Below are positions 42,658 through 52,565 of a stretch of DNA of 64,000 bases, in pieces. The notes under the pieces are model-generated. The model was not told where the DNA came from. It did not search any database and was given only the letters and a program-made list of their open reading frames with translations. The stretch is from contig JAIVFH010000125.1 in assembly GCA_025765595.1 (NCBI GenBank), forward strand, positions 25,883-89,882. The letters run 5' to 3'. Source of the stretch: Obelidium mucronatum (lineage: Eukaryota; Chytridiomycota; Chytridiomycetes; Chytridiales; Chytriomycetaceae). The position numbers were made by a program, and so were the translations under genes. The first letter of the stretch is position 1. The number at the start of each line of letters is the position of its first letter.

Positions 42658-45186
42658 AAGAAGGACAACCAGCCTTCACTGAAGACAAAGTCTGTTCATT
42701 TTTCGTTTATGGCGGATGGAAATGAGGAACTGAGTTCTAAGTCTGGTGAATGGGTTGATGATTTGGGGGCGATGAAGACATATTGCTATGATCGTCGGTG
42801 TTTCAGTACTTACGCTGAGTGTAAGGGGACTGTGAGAGTTGGAAACAATGAGGAACTGGATATTTGCGGTGTCGGTATTGTGGAGTTCAAGTCAAAGTTA
42901 TCAGATGGTTCTGAAACTCGTGTGACTGTGACGGAAGTTAACCACGTACCTGGTATGGCGGCAAATCTGGTTTTGTCATCGTCCTTTGATGCGAAAGGTG
43001 CTACAACTGTTTCGCAAGATGGCGTCCGTCGATTCATGGTGAAAGGCGAGGAGTTCATGTGTTCCAAGAAGAACAAAGTGGGTCTTTGGATTTGTCAGAT
43101 TGAACCACTAAATGTTGAGCATATTGGTCTTGCGGTACCGGATGTTCAATTGTGGCACCAGCGGCTTGGACATTTAAGCCTGGGGAGCATGAAACGTCTA
43201 AAAGGGATGGTAGAAGGTCTTACCTTGTCCAAAGGGCAGTTGGATGAAGGGATTGACTTTTGTAAGTCGTGTGTAGAGGGGAAGCATACGCATCGCAACT
43301 TCAAATCATCGGTAAATGAGCGTGCGAAGAAACCTATGGATTTGATCCATATGGATTTTGTTATCGTCAATGTACCGGGTCTCGATGGGGAAACCTTGGC
43401 TCTGGTTTTGACGGATGACTGTACTGGTATGCGATTTTCGTTCCCAGTAAGTCGGCGATCGGGAAGCAAATTAGTGGAAATTTTTCGATCATGGTTACCT
43501 TGGGCTGAACGCCAGTCTGGGGAAAAGTTGAAGTGTGTTTGATCGGATAATGCTAAGGAATTAAGTTGCGAATTTGCGGAATTGATGGACTCACTGGGGG
43601 TCGAACAGCAATTCATCGTGCCTTACGAACATCAACAGCATGGAATGGCCGAAGTTTCAAATAGGGTTCTTTTCGATAAAGCAAGAACAGCACTTTTGGA
43701 GTCGAAGTTACCTGTTAAGTGTTGGGTTAAGGCTTATGACATATGTTGCGAATAGGTCGCCATATGCTGAATTGGAAGTTACGCCAATAGAGGGGTTTAC
43801 CGGAAAGAAGCCGGACTTCAAACGGATGCCAATGCGTGTATTCGGTGCAGCGTGTTGGGCGAGAGTGCCAAAGGAGCTGTTGAAAGGAAAAAAGAAGTTG
43901 GATAAGCGATCGCGTGCTTGTCGGTTCTTGAATTACGTACAAGGTGGGCATGCGTATGAAGTGGTTGATGTAGAGACGAAGGAAATCTTTATTACCACAA
44001 GTGTGAGATTTGACGAATTGGGTAGTTCGTTTGAAGGGAAAACAGCGGATGTTTTGGATAAGATGTGGGACTTTTCGGGGGACATGGAAAGTGATTCAGA
44101 TGAGGATATTGTGGACGAGGGGGTGATAGATGAGAGTGTTGATGATGATGTAGGTGAAGAGGTGACAGACTATGATACAGCATCGCAAGGTCCATCGTCA
44201 ACAACTACGTCTGTTTTTGGAACGCCAGCGCCATCTCCTCCATCTACACCAACTCAAAATCGTCCACGAAGATCCGTCGCTCGAAAGAACTACGCTGAAT
44301 CTGATGATGAGTCAAGTCATGTTGCGTTTCTAACTGTACCTAAAAACTATCAGGAGTACTTGTGTCTTGATGCCAAAGAAAAACGGGAATGGGAGAAAGC
44401 CATGTTCAAGGAAATTTCTACTCTAGTGGATCTACATGGAACTTGGGTTTTACGGTCAGACAAACCTAAGAATGTCAAAGCGGTTCCATCGACGTGGGTT
44501 TATGATCAGAAAACGGGTCCAACGGTACTACCTGAGGATGAAAGGAAAGCGCGTCTGTGTGCTCGCGGTGACATGCAAGTTGAAGGGGTGAATTATTTGG
44601 AAACGTTTGCGCCAGTAGCAAAGTTGGCGGCGATTCGGGTATGTTTTGTGTTAGCGGTGGTATGGAAATTGAAAATGCATCAATCTGATGTCAGGGGAGC
44701 ATTTGTAAGTGCGAGCTTGGATGGTGAGGAAGTTTGGATGAAAAAACCTCCAGCTTTCGAAGTCTTGGGTGAAGATGGGAAGGTGTTGTTTTGTTACCTG
44801 TTGAAGGCGTTGTATGGTCTTCGTCAGGCGGGTAATTGCTGGCGACGAATGTTGAAGGCGTTCATGGAGAGTATTGGTTTCTTGGCACTAATTGCTGAGA
44901 AATGTATTTTTATCAAGAAGGGATCAGTATCGGGGAAACCAATTATTATTGTTGTATGGGTAGATGATATCTTGACGATGTTTGGTAAGTTGGATCAAAG
45001 GGATTTTGATGAATTCTGGAAGGCTTTCACGAGGAAGTTTAGTGTGAAAGATTTGGGTGATGTTGCCAAATATGTTGGGACAACGATCACAAGGGATATA
45101 GAGGAACAGTGGTTGGTCATTGATCAAACACAGGCGGTACGAGAGGTAATTGGGGACTATCATCTATCTGGCGGGAAGGAGAGGAA
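42655..45186 (+). pseudogene. Protease, integrase and reverse transcriptase of element B
   Basis: The protease position reads EWVDDLGAMKTYC, with DLG in place of the usual D(S/T)G. GAG-pre-integrase (QLWHQRLGHLSLGSMKRLKG, CKSCVEGKHTHR) and the integrase core (IHMDFVIVNVPG) follow. A TGA at 43541 stands where Copia integrases have an Arg before SDN, suggesting CGA to TGA. A frame shift near 43715-43740 leads to the frame 43640-45186, with the RT (KMHQSDVRGAFVSASLDGEE, LLKALYGLRQAGNCW, VWVDDILTMF). The frame is cut at 45186 by element C. Confidence 0.8.
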
Positions 45187-45546
45187 TATTGAGAAACTTT
45201 AAATTCAATTGAATAGAATCAACTTCGATATCCCAAAGCAAGGGAATCGATTGCTTTATTTATAGTCATTGTGATTTAACAAGCCAAATTGGCAAAATTT
45301 GAAAGAAATAAACTGTTGAAGTGAATAATGGTGAGAATTGAGGGGAATTGTCTTTGAGGTCTGGGAAGTTCTTGGGTGTCTTGTGTGGCTTGAATTGTAG
45401 AGTGGCTTCCAAGAGAATTTTCTCATTTAGAACGAGAGACGCATAGAGTCGGCGAGCGGCGATCGGGTGGAAACAGAAATAGAGTACAACTGCAGGGGAT
45501 AACTGAAGAACTGAACAAATAAAGTTGAAGTTGACAAAACTTAATA
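45187..45546 (-). repeat. 3' LTR of element C
   Basis: 360 bp, left on the map because the element is on the minus strand. It lacks a 10-bp stretch (agataaatgt) that the other LTR has. A pyrimidine/purine tract (ACTCCCCCTATTT, plus strand) follows at 45545, i.e. just upstream of this LTR in the element's sense, and fits the polypurine tract. Confidence 0.95.
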
Positions 45547-45589
45547 CTCCCCCTATTTGTGAAGTGAGGGAATAATGTCAAAGATGGTT

Positions 45590-48500
45590 TTAATCATCCT
45601 TGCTACGGTTTCCATCACCAGGCGATGTGTTACCGTCACTTTGGAGTTTTGAAACGAGGAAAGAGAGGAAATAAAGGAACTTGATTCTTGATAGAGCCTT
45701 GGTGAGGATATCAGCGATCATTTCGGCAGTAGCAATGTAAACCATGATGATTGTACCGGCGTGGACTTGTTCGCGAATATAGCGGTACTTGACATCCATG
45801 TGTTTGGATCGCTGGTGAGACTCGTTGTTCTTTGAAATAGCGATAGCACCTTGGTTATCGGCGTAGATGACAGTGGGCTTGTCCTGGGTTGCACCAAGTT
45901 CGGCAAGAAGCTGGCGGAGCCAAACTGCTTCAGTGGTAGCGTGGTAAGCTGCAGTCCATTCTGCCATCATAGAAGAAGTGGCGACGGTAGACTGGAGCTT
46001 AGAGCGGGTAGATACAGGACAGCCTGCTAGGAAGTAGACGTAACCAGAGGTGGAATTTCGAGTATCAACACAACCAGCCCAATCGGCATCTGTGTATCCG
46101 ATTAGTATTTCAGCGTCTTCTGCGTTACCGTTGAAGACAAGCCCAAGGGCTTGAGTTCCGGATAAGTACTGGAGAAGGCGGATTCCAGCATTCCAATGAC
46201 CTTGCTGAGGAGCGGCAACGAAGCGGGACAATACACCGATTGCGTAGAGAATGTCTGGGCGAGTCCAGACTGCGAGATACATGATGGCACCGACAAGACC
46301 ACGGTAGGAATTGATTTCTTGATTCAGTGGTTCCCCAAGATTGGCAGCGGACATGTCGCGTTGGACGGTAATGGAATCGGACATCGGGGTTGCAGCGACT
46401 TGACAGTCGGCTTGACCGAACCGAGATAGGATCTTGGCAATGTAGCCTGGCTGGGAAAGGTGGATGAGCTTGCGAGAGCGGTCGCGGACAATGGAAATCC
46501 CTAGGTAGTCCTTGAGGGGTCCAAGAGCGTTGAGGTCAAGAGTAGCGAGTAGCTTGTTGGAGATGAAGGTGGCACGTGACAAACCCTTGGCGAACAACAC
46601 CAAATCGTCGACGTATACGCAAAGGAAACAAGATACTCCTTCGTACGTAATAACATACACGCATTCGTCGTTGACTAGGCGGTTCCATCCAATGGCAAGT
46701 AGTTGAGTGTTGAGGTGATCGTTCCAGGCTTTTCCGGCTTGCTTTAAACCGTAGAGGCCCTTCAATAGGCGGAGGCAGTTTGATGATTTGTTGACGGGCG
46801 TATATCCTTCCGGAAAAGACATGTAAATTTCTTCTTCAAGTGTCGAATGAAGAAACGCATTATTGACATCAAAGGACAGAATCTCCCAGTCGCGGGCGGC
46901 GGCCAGGGCGAGTAAGCACTTGATGGACGCAATCTTAACAACTGGACTGAAGGTTTCGTGGTAATCCATACCTTGGACTTGTGAGAAACCCTTGCCAACT
47001 AACCTCCCTTTATATCTTGTAGGCTTCCCGAGAGCGTCTGTCTTTCGCTTGAAGGTCCAGCGGCAGCCAATAGCCTTTCGATTCTCAGGTAGAGTGGTTT
47101 CCTCCCATGTACCGTTCCTTTGGAGCGACTCAAGTTCCTGCTGAATAGCTGTTCTCCAATCGGCGGCGTCGGGAGACTGCAAGGCTTCCTGGTAGCTTGC
47201 TGGGTCAGTAGTAGTAGTTGAAACCGCGGCTGTGAGCGCATTGAAACCGACGATGTAAGCGTTGCTGGACTTTGGTTTATTGTAAGCTAACGGGTTGTAT
47301 CTTTGGACAGGACGCTTGTCGCGGGTTGATCGGCGAACTGGTGGCGAAGCGGTTGCTGATGGCTGGAAGCTGACAGTGCGAGCTGGAGAGGGTCGTGGAG
47401 GAGATGGCTCTGGAGTTGGAGTCCTGGAACTGGGACCAGACGAGTTGGGAGCAGGAGGTGGAACAAACGAAGATGAAGACGAAGCGGAAGAAGGAGAGAC
47501 CGGCGTGCCAGGGGCGGTATGGAACGTGTCGTCGTCAGAAGGATCCGAGGCGTCGTCGTCACTGGAGTCCTCTGCTAGGGTGTCTTCAAGAACGGTTACG
47601 GATGCAGCTGGATAAACGCGAGAGGTGAGTGGGTCGTAACATAAGTAGTTACCGTTCCCTCTATAGTCGAAACCAACGATGTGGCATAGGTTGCCGCGGT
47701 CGTCAAGCTTGCGGGTCTTGGAGTTGTGGGAGTAAGCGCGGCTCCCCCAGACGACAAGGCGGGAACAGTCAGGAACTTTACCGGTGAACGCTTGGAACGG
47801 AGTGGTGGTAAGTGTCTTTCTCGGTGTGCGGTTGGCGAGATAGGCGGCGCTTAATACTGCTTCTCCCCATAGAAACTTGGGAAGGTTGGAGTCGCGCAGA
47901 ATGGCGCGCGTGATGTTCATGACGGTCTGGATGGCTCTCTCGGCGCGAGAGTTCTGCTGCGGTGTGCTTGGAGCCGTGACTGAGTGCTTGATGCCATTGC
48001 GGGCACAGTGCTCCTTCATGCGAGCGTTGATGAACTCGCCGCCTCCGTCAGTGGAGTACTCTTTAACGGTGAGTCCATGTTGGTTGTATAGTGCGGCTTC
48101 AAACTCAACAATCCTTTCGAAAGCTTCGGACTTGGCCTTGAGTAAGTAGATCCAGATAACTGAGCTGGCGTCGTCGACGAGGATAAGAAAGAAGCGGTGG
48201 CCATCGTGGGTGGCGACTTGAATTGGCCCTGCTAGATCGGCGCTAACCTTACCTGCTAAGGCAGTGCAGCGCTCCTTCGGGTGAGTGAACGGGCGCTTGT
48301 GGAGGTTGGCGGCGGTGCAGGTGGTACAGACAGCGGTGGACTCGGAGCTGGAGACGGATTTGGGATCGATGGAGAGCTTGACGAGAGGAGATCCGGTGGT
48401 CATAGAGTCAATGATGCGCTTGACCGCATCCTTTCCGCAGTGTCCAAGGCGGCGGTGGAGAAGCGACTCAAGCGACGTAGCAACGGCGGTAAGCGCGTGG

Positions 48501-50572
48501 CCAAGAGGGCGCGAAGGACAGTAATCGACAAGATAGAGTCCTCTTGAATCAACGGTGGCGGTGAGTACGGTTTCATTGTTGCGGCTGATGATGGCCTTGT
48601 GCTTGTCGATTACTAACTTGCAACCTTGAGCAGCGAGCGCGGACATGGAAACAAGATTGGAGCGGAAGCGCGGAACGTGGTACACCTCGTTGAGGACGAG
48701 TGTCTTGGCGTTGGAGTTTGCTGGTGGAGTAAGTGCGACCTTGCCCCTCGACACAATTGTGCACTTTGACTCACCACCGACTGTTACAGTGTCGCGAAAC
48801 GGTGTTCTGGACAGGAAATCACTGGATCGGGCGAAGAAATGCTTGCTGGCTCCGGTGTCTAGGTAAGTTGGAAATGAAGCGGGCGTTCTGGACTTGGAAA
48901 CAAGGGCGGAAGAGGAACTGGGGTACTTGAGTAGGGCAGCTGGAGGATCGATGGCGGGATCAAGGAAATCGACGTCATGGGCAAGCGGAACGACAGCGTT
49001 GAGGGCTACGGTGTCGGCAACCAGGGCAACCTTGGCTTGGTCATGCTCAGGGAAAACGAGGGATGTACCTGGTAAGTAGTCCTTTTCTCTTAGTTCTAAG
49101 TACAGATGGATGAACTGAATTTCTTTGGCTAGAGCAGCTTGAGCGTTCTGGGCTTGTTGGCGCAGCGTGTGTTCAAGAAAGTAGTCGGAGTCTTTCCAGT
49201 GGCTGAGTGGATCGTCGGACGGAGCTGGATTGATAACGGTGGTGACGGAAGTGGTTGTACTGGTAATTGTTCCAAATACAGCGTTGTGTTCTTTTGGTTT
49301 ATTTGGAGTAGTAGTAGTAGTAGAAGTAGAAGTAGCAGAGTAAGTAGTAGTGTTAGTAGTGTTAGTAGATGTAGCAGTGGTGGCAGCGTAAGTAGTAGAA
49401 GTAGAGGAATCGATAGGAGTCCAGGTAGCTGGAGAGTCTGCAGTTGCTGTGTCGGGACTGAAGAACTCGAGGTCATCCTCAGTGTCTTCGTCGGAGATGT
49501 AGTCTGAGTCTGATTCGTAGCTGAGTGCAATCAGATCAAGGGCGGAGCGATGGAGCTTGCTGTAGTCCAGCGATCGATGGTCGTTGGACCAATCTGTGAC
49601 TGCAGAGAAGGAAAGGAAGCTGCTGTTGGTGCGGCTCTTTCCTGGGTAGCGGGTTTGGCTGTTGCTGCGGCTCTGAGAGCGGTGGCGGTTAAAGTTGTTA
49701 CTGCGGTGGTTATTGCTGCGGTTGTTGTTGCGGTTGTAGCTGTTGGTAGTAGGAGAGGAACTGTAGTTAGAGCTATAGTTGGAGTTGTTGTTACCGCTAA
49801 AACCGCTGGAACCGCGAGGGCCAGCGTTGGCTCGCTTGAGAGCGTGGCAGTCAGGGCGGATGTGACCGACTTTGCCGCAATAGTGGCAAGTGCGAGTCTC
49901 CCGCTGTTGGTGGACTTGATGGGCCTGCTTGGCTTGCAGCGCGTGAGTATTGCGAGCGGAGTCCTTGCCCTCATTCTTGGCAACTTGAATGAGGTTCTTG
50001 GCTCGAACCGAAAAAGCGGAAGCGACCTGGTTGAGAGTTGGCGGCGCGTTGTTGAATGCAGCGGCGATGTTAATGGCGGACACAAATGGTGGCCAATCGT
50101 CCCCAGTAGAGGGCAACGATTCAAGAAGCGTAGTGGTTTGCTCTTCAAGGAGAGCGGCGGTAGGTGGCTGGCCATTGCCGATGCGCGAGTAGATAGTCTG
50201 GAGTTCAGAGAGGTGAGCGTCTGGATCGGATAGCTCAGCGTACTTGAGTTGCTTGGCGGCCTTGCGGAGCGCGAGGATATTGCTTGCATCGGCAGTGCCA
50301 TGATTGGTAACAAGGTAAGTGTTCATTTCCATAACGTTGGCGAGACCGCGAACGAGGTTCAGGTGGGTGTCCGAGAGGTGTCTGAATAGCAGACCTTTGA
50401 CGTGTGAGTGGAGTTCCATTTGTTCGGCGTTGTCAAGAATCGGTGCAGTAGTGAGGAGCGCAGTTGCGCCTGGGACTTCGTCGCAAGTAGCGGTGAAGCG
50501 GCAGTGCCAGACTGGAAAGTCGTGGGTGTCCTTGCCAAAGACAAGGAGCTTAATTTTCATAAGAGCGGCCAT
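45590..50572 (-). CDS. Complete Copia gag-pol polyprotein of element C
   Basis: A single 1660-codon frame. In order: a gag-like helical region (about residues 1-215); the CCHC knuckle CHYCGKVGHIRPDCH (about 230); a long Ser/Asn/Arg and Thr-rich linker; the protease motif TYLDTGASKHF; GAG-pre-integrase (LLHRRLGHCGKDAVKRIIDS); the integrase D-D-E triad in VSADLAGPIQ, YSTDGGGEFIN and NSRAERAIQ; the RT with LLKGLYGLKQAGKAWN and the active site CVYVDDLVLFAK; and RNase H (GYTDADWAGCVDTRNSTSGY, YADNQGAIAISKN, AEMIADILTKAL). All catalytic residues I can check are present. No stop or shift occurs, so this copy could be mobile. The gag and pol are fused without a frame shift, as in many Copia elements. 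Confidence 0.95.
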   Translation of the reverse strand: MAALMKIKLLVFGKDTHDFPVWHCRFTATCDEVPGATALLTTAPILDNAEQMELHSHVKGLLFRHLSDTHLNLVRGLANVMEMNTYLVTNHGTADASNILALRKAAKQLKYAELSDPDAHLSELQTIYSRIGNGQPPTAALLEEQTTTLLESLPSTGDDWPPFVSAINIAAAFNNAPPTLNQVASAFSVRAKNLIQVAKNEGKDSARNTHALQAKQAHQVHQQRETRTCHYCGKVGHIRPDCHALKRANAGPRGSSGFSGNNNSNYSSNYSSSPTTNSYNRNNNRSNNHRSNNFNRHRSQSRSNSQTRYPGKSRTNSSFLSFSAVTDWSNDHRSLDYSKLHRSALDLIALSYESDSDYISDEDTEDDLEFFSPDTATADSPATWTPIDSSTSTTYAATTATSTNTTNTTTYSATSTSTTTTTPNKPKEHNAVFGTITSTTTSVTTVINPAPSDDPLSHWKDSDYFLEHTLRQQAQNAQAALAKEIQFIHLYLELREKDYLPGTSLVFPEHDQAKVALVADTVALNAVVPLAHDVDFLDPAIDPPAALLKYPSSSSALVSKSRTPASFPTYLDTGASKHFFARSSDFLSRTPFRDTVTVGGESKCTIVSRGKVALTPPANSNAKTLVLNEVYHVPRFRSNLVSMSALAAQGCKLVIDKHKAIISRNNETVLTATVDSRGLYLVDYCPSRPLGHALTAVATSLESLLHRRLGHCGKDAVKRIIDSMTTGSPLVKLSIDPKSVSSSESTAVCTTCTAANLHKRPFTHPKERCTALAGKVSADLAGPIQVATHDGHRFFLILVDDASSVIWIYLLKAKSEAFERIVEFEAALYNQHGLTVKEYSTDGGGEFINARMKEHCARNGIKHSVTAPSTPQQNSRAERAIQTVMNITRAILRDSNLPKFLWGEAVLSAAYLANRTPRKTLTTTPFQAFTGKVPDCSRLVVWGSRAYSHNSKTRKLDDRGNLCHIVGFDYRGNGNYLCYDPLTSRVYPAASVTVLEDTLAEDSSDDDASDPSDDDTFHTAPGTPVSPSSASSSSSFVPPPAPNSSGPSSRTPTPEPSPPRPSPARTVSFQPSATASPPVRRSTRDKRPVQRYNPLAYNKPKSSNAYIVGFNALTAAVSTTTTDPASYQEALQSPDAADWRTAIQQELESLQRNGTWEETTLPENRKAIGCRWTFKRKTDALGKPTRYKGRLVGKGFSQVQGMDYHETFSPVVKIASIKCLLALAAARDWEILSFDVNNAFLHSTLEEEIYMSFPEGYTPVNKSSNCLRLLKGLYGLKQAGKAWNDHLNTQLLAIGWNRLVNDECVYVITYEGVSCFLCVYVDDLVLFAKGLSRATFISNKLLATLDLNALGPLKDYLGISIVRDRSRKLIHLSQPGYIAKILSRFGQADCQVAATPMSDSITVQRDMSAANLGEPLNQEINSYRGLVGAIMYLAVWTRPDILYAIGVLSRFVAAPQQGHWNAGIRLLQYLSGTQALGLVFNGNAEDAEILIGYTDADWAGCVDTRNSTSGYVYFLAGCPVSTRSKLQSTVATSSMMAEWTAAYHATTEAVWLRQLLAELGATQDKPTVIYADNQGAIAISKNNESHQRSKHMDVKYRYIREQVHAGTIIMVYIATAEMIADILTKALSRIKFLYFLSFLVSKLQSDGNTSPGDGNRSKDD

Positions 50573-50715
50573 AGTAGTAACTGGAAGTGGTAGTAATAAG
50601 AGAAGTCTGTAGGAGAATTCAATGATGGAAGTTGTAGCGCGATAATAGCAGTAGATCAGATGTAGCTGATGTTGTAGCAGTTATAGAAGGACTGAAGCGG
50701 CAGTGGCAGAGACTG

Positions 50716-50730
50716 TTGGTGCTGATAACG
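50716..50730 (-). promoter_or_regulatory. Primer binding site of element C (half-tRNA type)
   Basis: Read on the minus strand from 50730, CGTTATCAGCACCAA directly follows the 5' LTR. It is identical to the primer site of element B although the two LTRs are unrelated in sequence. Confidence 0.7.
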
Positions 50731-51100
50731 TATTGAGAAACTTTAAATTCAATTGAATAGAATCAACTTCGATATCCCAAAGCAAGGGAATCGATTGCTT
50801 TATTTATAGTCATTGTGATTTAACAAGCCAAATTGGCAAAATTTGAAAGAGATAAATGTAAATAAACTGTTGAAGTGAATAATGGTGAGAATTGAGGGGA
50901 ATTGTCTTTGAGGTCTCGGAAGTTCTTGGGTGTCTTGTGTGGCTTGAATTGTAGAGTGGCTTCCAAGAGAATTTTCTCATTTAGAACGAGAGACGCATAG
51001 AGTCGGCGAGCGGCGATCGGGTGGAAACAGAAATAGAGTACAACTGCAGGGGATAACTGAAGAACTGAACAAATAAAGTTGAAGTTGACAAAACTTAATA
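50731..51100 (-). repeat. 5' LTR of element C
   Basis: 370 bp; transcription of element C should start here and run leftwards. Confidence 0.95.
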
Positions 51101-51838
51101 AGGAAAATACCGTTTCCTGCGGGACTTAGGTTGGAAAAGGCATCTGCGGAGGACTTACCCACGGAAAACAACTACCGGAGTCTGGTCGGAAAATTGATGT
51201 ACCCAATGGTATGGTCTCGGCCGGAGCTTAGTTTCTACTTGGGAGCTTTGGGGAAGCACAATGAAAACGCGAACGCGTCGCATTGGAACGCGGGAATTGA
51301 AGTGGTTTGCTATTTGGCATCAACGCCAACTTACGGCCTTCACTACAATGATTGTGGGCATCTCGATCTTGAAGTTTGGGCTGATTCGGACTGGGCTGGG
51401 GACTTAGAATCCGGCAAGTCTGTCTGGAGCTACATGGTTTTTCTTGGCGGAAACCTTGTTAGTTGGAAATCAAAACAGGACTCAGTAACAGCAACATCAA
51501 CTGCTATGGCAGAGATTGCAGCAATTTTTTACGGACTCTGTGAAGGATTGTGGTTACTGGAGTTGTTGAAAGAACTTGGAGTTGAAACCAAGTTGTTCAA
51601 GCTTTACAGCAACAATATGCCGGATGTGAAGATTGCTAACAGTGACAAGGCTTTGGAACGCATCAAGCATGAAGTTGTCCGTGTTGAGTTTATTCGGGAC
51701 CATGTGCGATCGGGCGTTGTTGAAGTTAGTCATGTAGCGGGAACGGGAAACTGTTCGGATATTGGGACAAAGAACTTACCATATCCGGTGTTTTCGAAAC
51801 ACAGGGAATTCATTGGAGTTCGACCTGTACGTGGCTGA
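51101..51838 (+). pseudogene. RNase H part of element B, downstream of the C insertion
   Basis: The frame continues the RT of element B across the AGGAA target duplication (KFPFPAG-like start, then LVGKLMYPMVWSRPELSFYL). RNase H features are VWADSDWAGDLESGKSVWSY, VTATSTAMAEIAAIFYGLCE and SHVAGTGNCSDIGTKNL. The third acidic position reads YSNNMPDVKIA, where the family usually has a DN pair. It ends shortly before the right LTR. Confidence 0.8.
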
Positions 51839-51899
51839 AAAAGTTTCGATGGGAGTTTTAAGGGTTGTTCATCGCGTTGGAAATACGAATTCGGGGGTG

Positions 51900-52157
51900 T
51901 GTGATAATCAGGAAAATTTAATCTGGTGGAGTTTGGAAATAATTTGGGTGGCCGTTTGGACTAACCGAGATGAAATTATTTTGATGGTGGAATTCGTATT
52001 TAAGGAGGTGGTTTTCCCTTTAGTTTTTAACCATTGAATCTTTTATTGTTTATTTGTATTGTGATCTTAAACAATCCAAATAGGTGAATACATAATGATC
52101 GAATCTTTTATTGTTTATTTGTATTGTGATCTTAAACAATCCAAATAGAAATCGACA
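51900..52157 (+). repeat. Right LTR of element B
   Basis: 258 bp, same internal 65-bp duplication; followed by AATTG and the last 64 bp of element A's interior. Confidence 0.95.
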
Positions 52158-52226
52158 AATTGTAGATATCGTAAATATGCTAATTACTCTGGGGTGTATT
52201 ATATAGCCATTCACCTTGAGGGGAGG

Positions 52227-52565
52227 TGTTAGATGGAATTAGAAGACAAGCTGAATGGATATAAAAGGGAAGGTTTATTTATTGTGTTGCGTCAGAACGC
52301 GTAAGTATTACCTAGGACACATTACCCTTCCATCTATACAACTAACAAGATAAAGTAATCAACATATGAGTATATGGTTGATAGTGAGACTTGTAGATGG
52401 GATTGGGGATGTGGCACGGGTGGAATACAAATCTGATTGGTGGAAACTTGGAGAATACAAAGAAAAAAATAAACAATAAGTTTTTCCAACGAAATCCACA
52501 AGTCACAAAACACTATTAACATAATATTAAGAGCTTTATTGGGATCGTGACCGCAGATTCCAACA
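52227..52565 (+). repeat. Right LTR of element A
   Basis: 339 bp; directly preceded by a purine tract and followed by the CCAAC duplication and the SAM-domain gene. Confidence 0.96.

Larger units (their letters stand above)
45187..51100 (-). mobile_element. Copia-type LTR retrotransposon C, innermost and intact
   Basis: Inserted in the opposite orientation into element B's pol, flanked by the target duplication AGGAA (45182-45186 and 51101-51105). Its LTRs are 360 and 370 bp, with one 10-bp indel and one substitution between them, so insertion is recent. The LTR ends read TATTGAG...CTTAATA on the plus strand, i.e. TATTAAG...CTCAATA in the element's sense, not the usual TG...CA. One uninterrupted polyprotein frame lies inside. 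Confidence 0.96.
41566..52157 (+). mobile_element. Copia-type LTR retrotransposon B, nested in A
   Basis: Flanked by the target duplication AATTG (41561-41565 and 52158-52162), with 258-bp LTRs beginning TGTGATAATCAGG and ending GAAATCGACA. It sits in the untranslated 3' part of element A, 134 bp after A's RNase H stop. Without element C it would be 4673 bp. Gag, protease-like, integrase, RT and RNase H regions occur in Copia order. Coding is broken by stops and shifts, and element C splits it between RT and RNase H. Confidence 0.96.
35020..52565 (+). mobile_element. Copia-type LTR retrotransposon A, outermost of a three-level nest
   Basis: Flanked by the 5-bp target duplication CCAAC (35015-35019 and 52566-52570), with 339-bp LTRs starting TGTTAGATGG and ending GATTCCAACA at both ends. 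Without element B it would be 6949 bp. Internal coding order is gag, protease, integrase, reverse transcriptase, RNase H, i.e. the Copia (Ty1) order. A purine tract (GAGGGGAGG, 52218-52226) directly precedes the right LTR. Several stops and frame shifts show it is no longer functional. Confidence 0.96.

Noticed and set aside
49139..50233. Long plus-strand open frames inside element C
   Set aside because: They are antisense shadows of the GC-rich, repetitive gag/linker part of the intact polyprotein.
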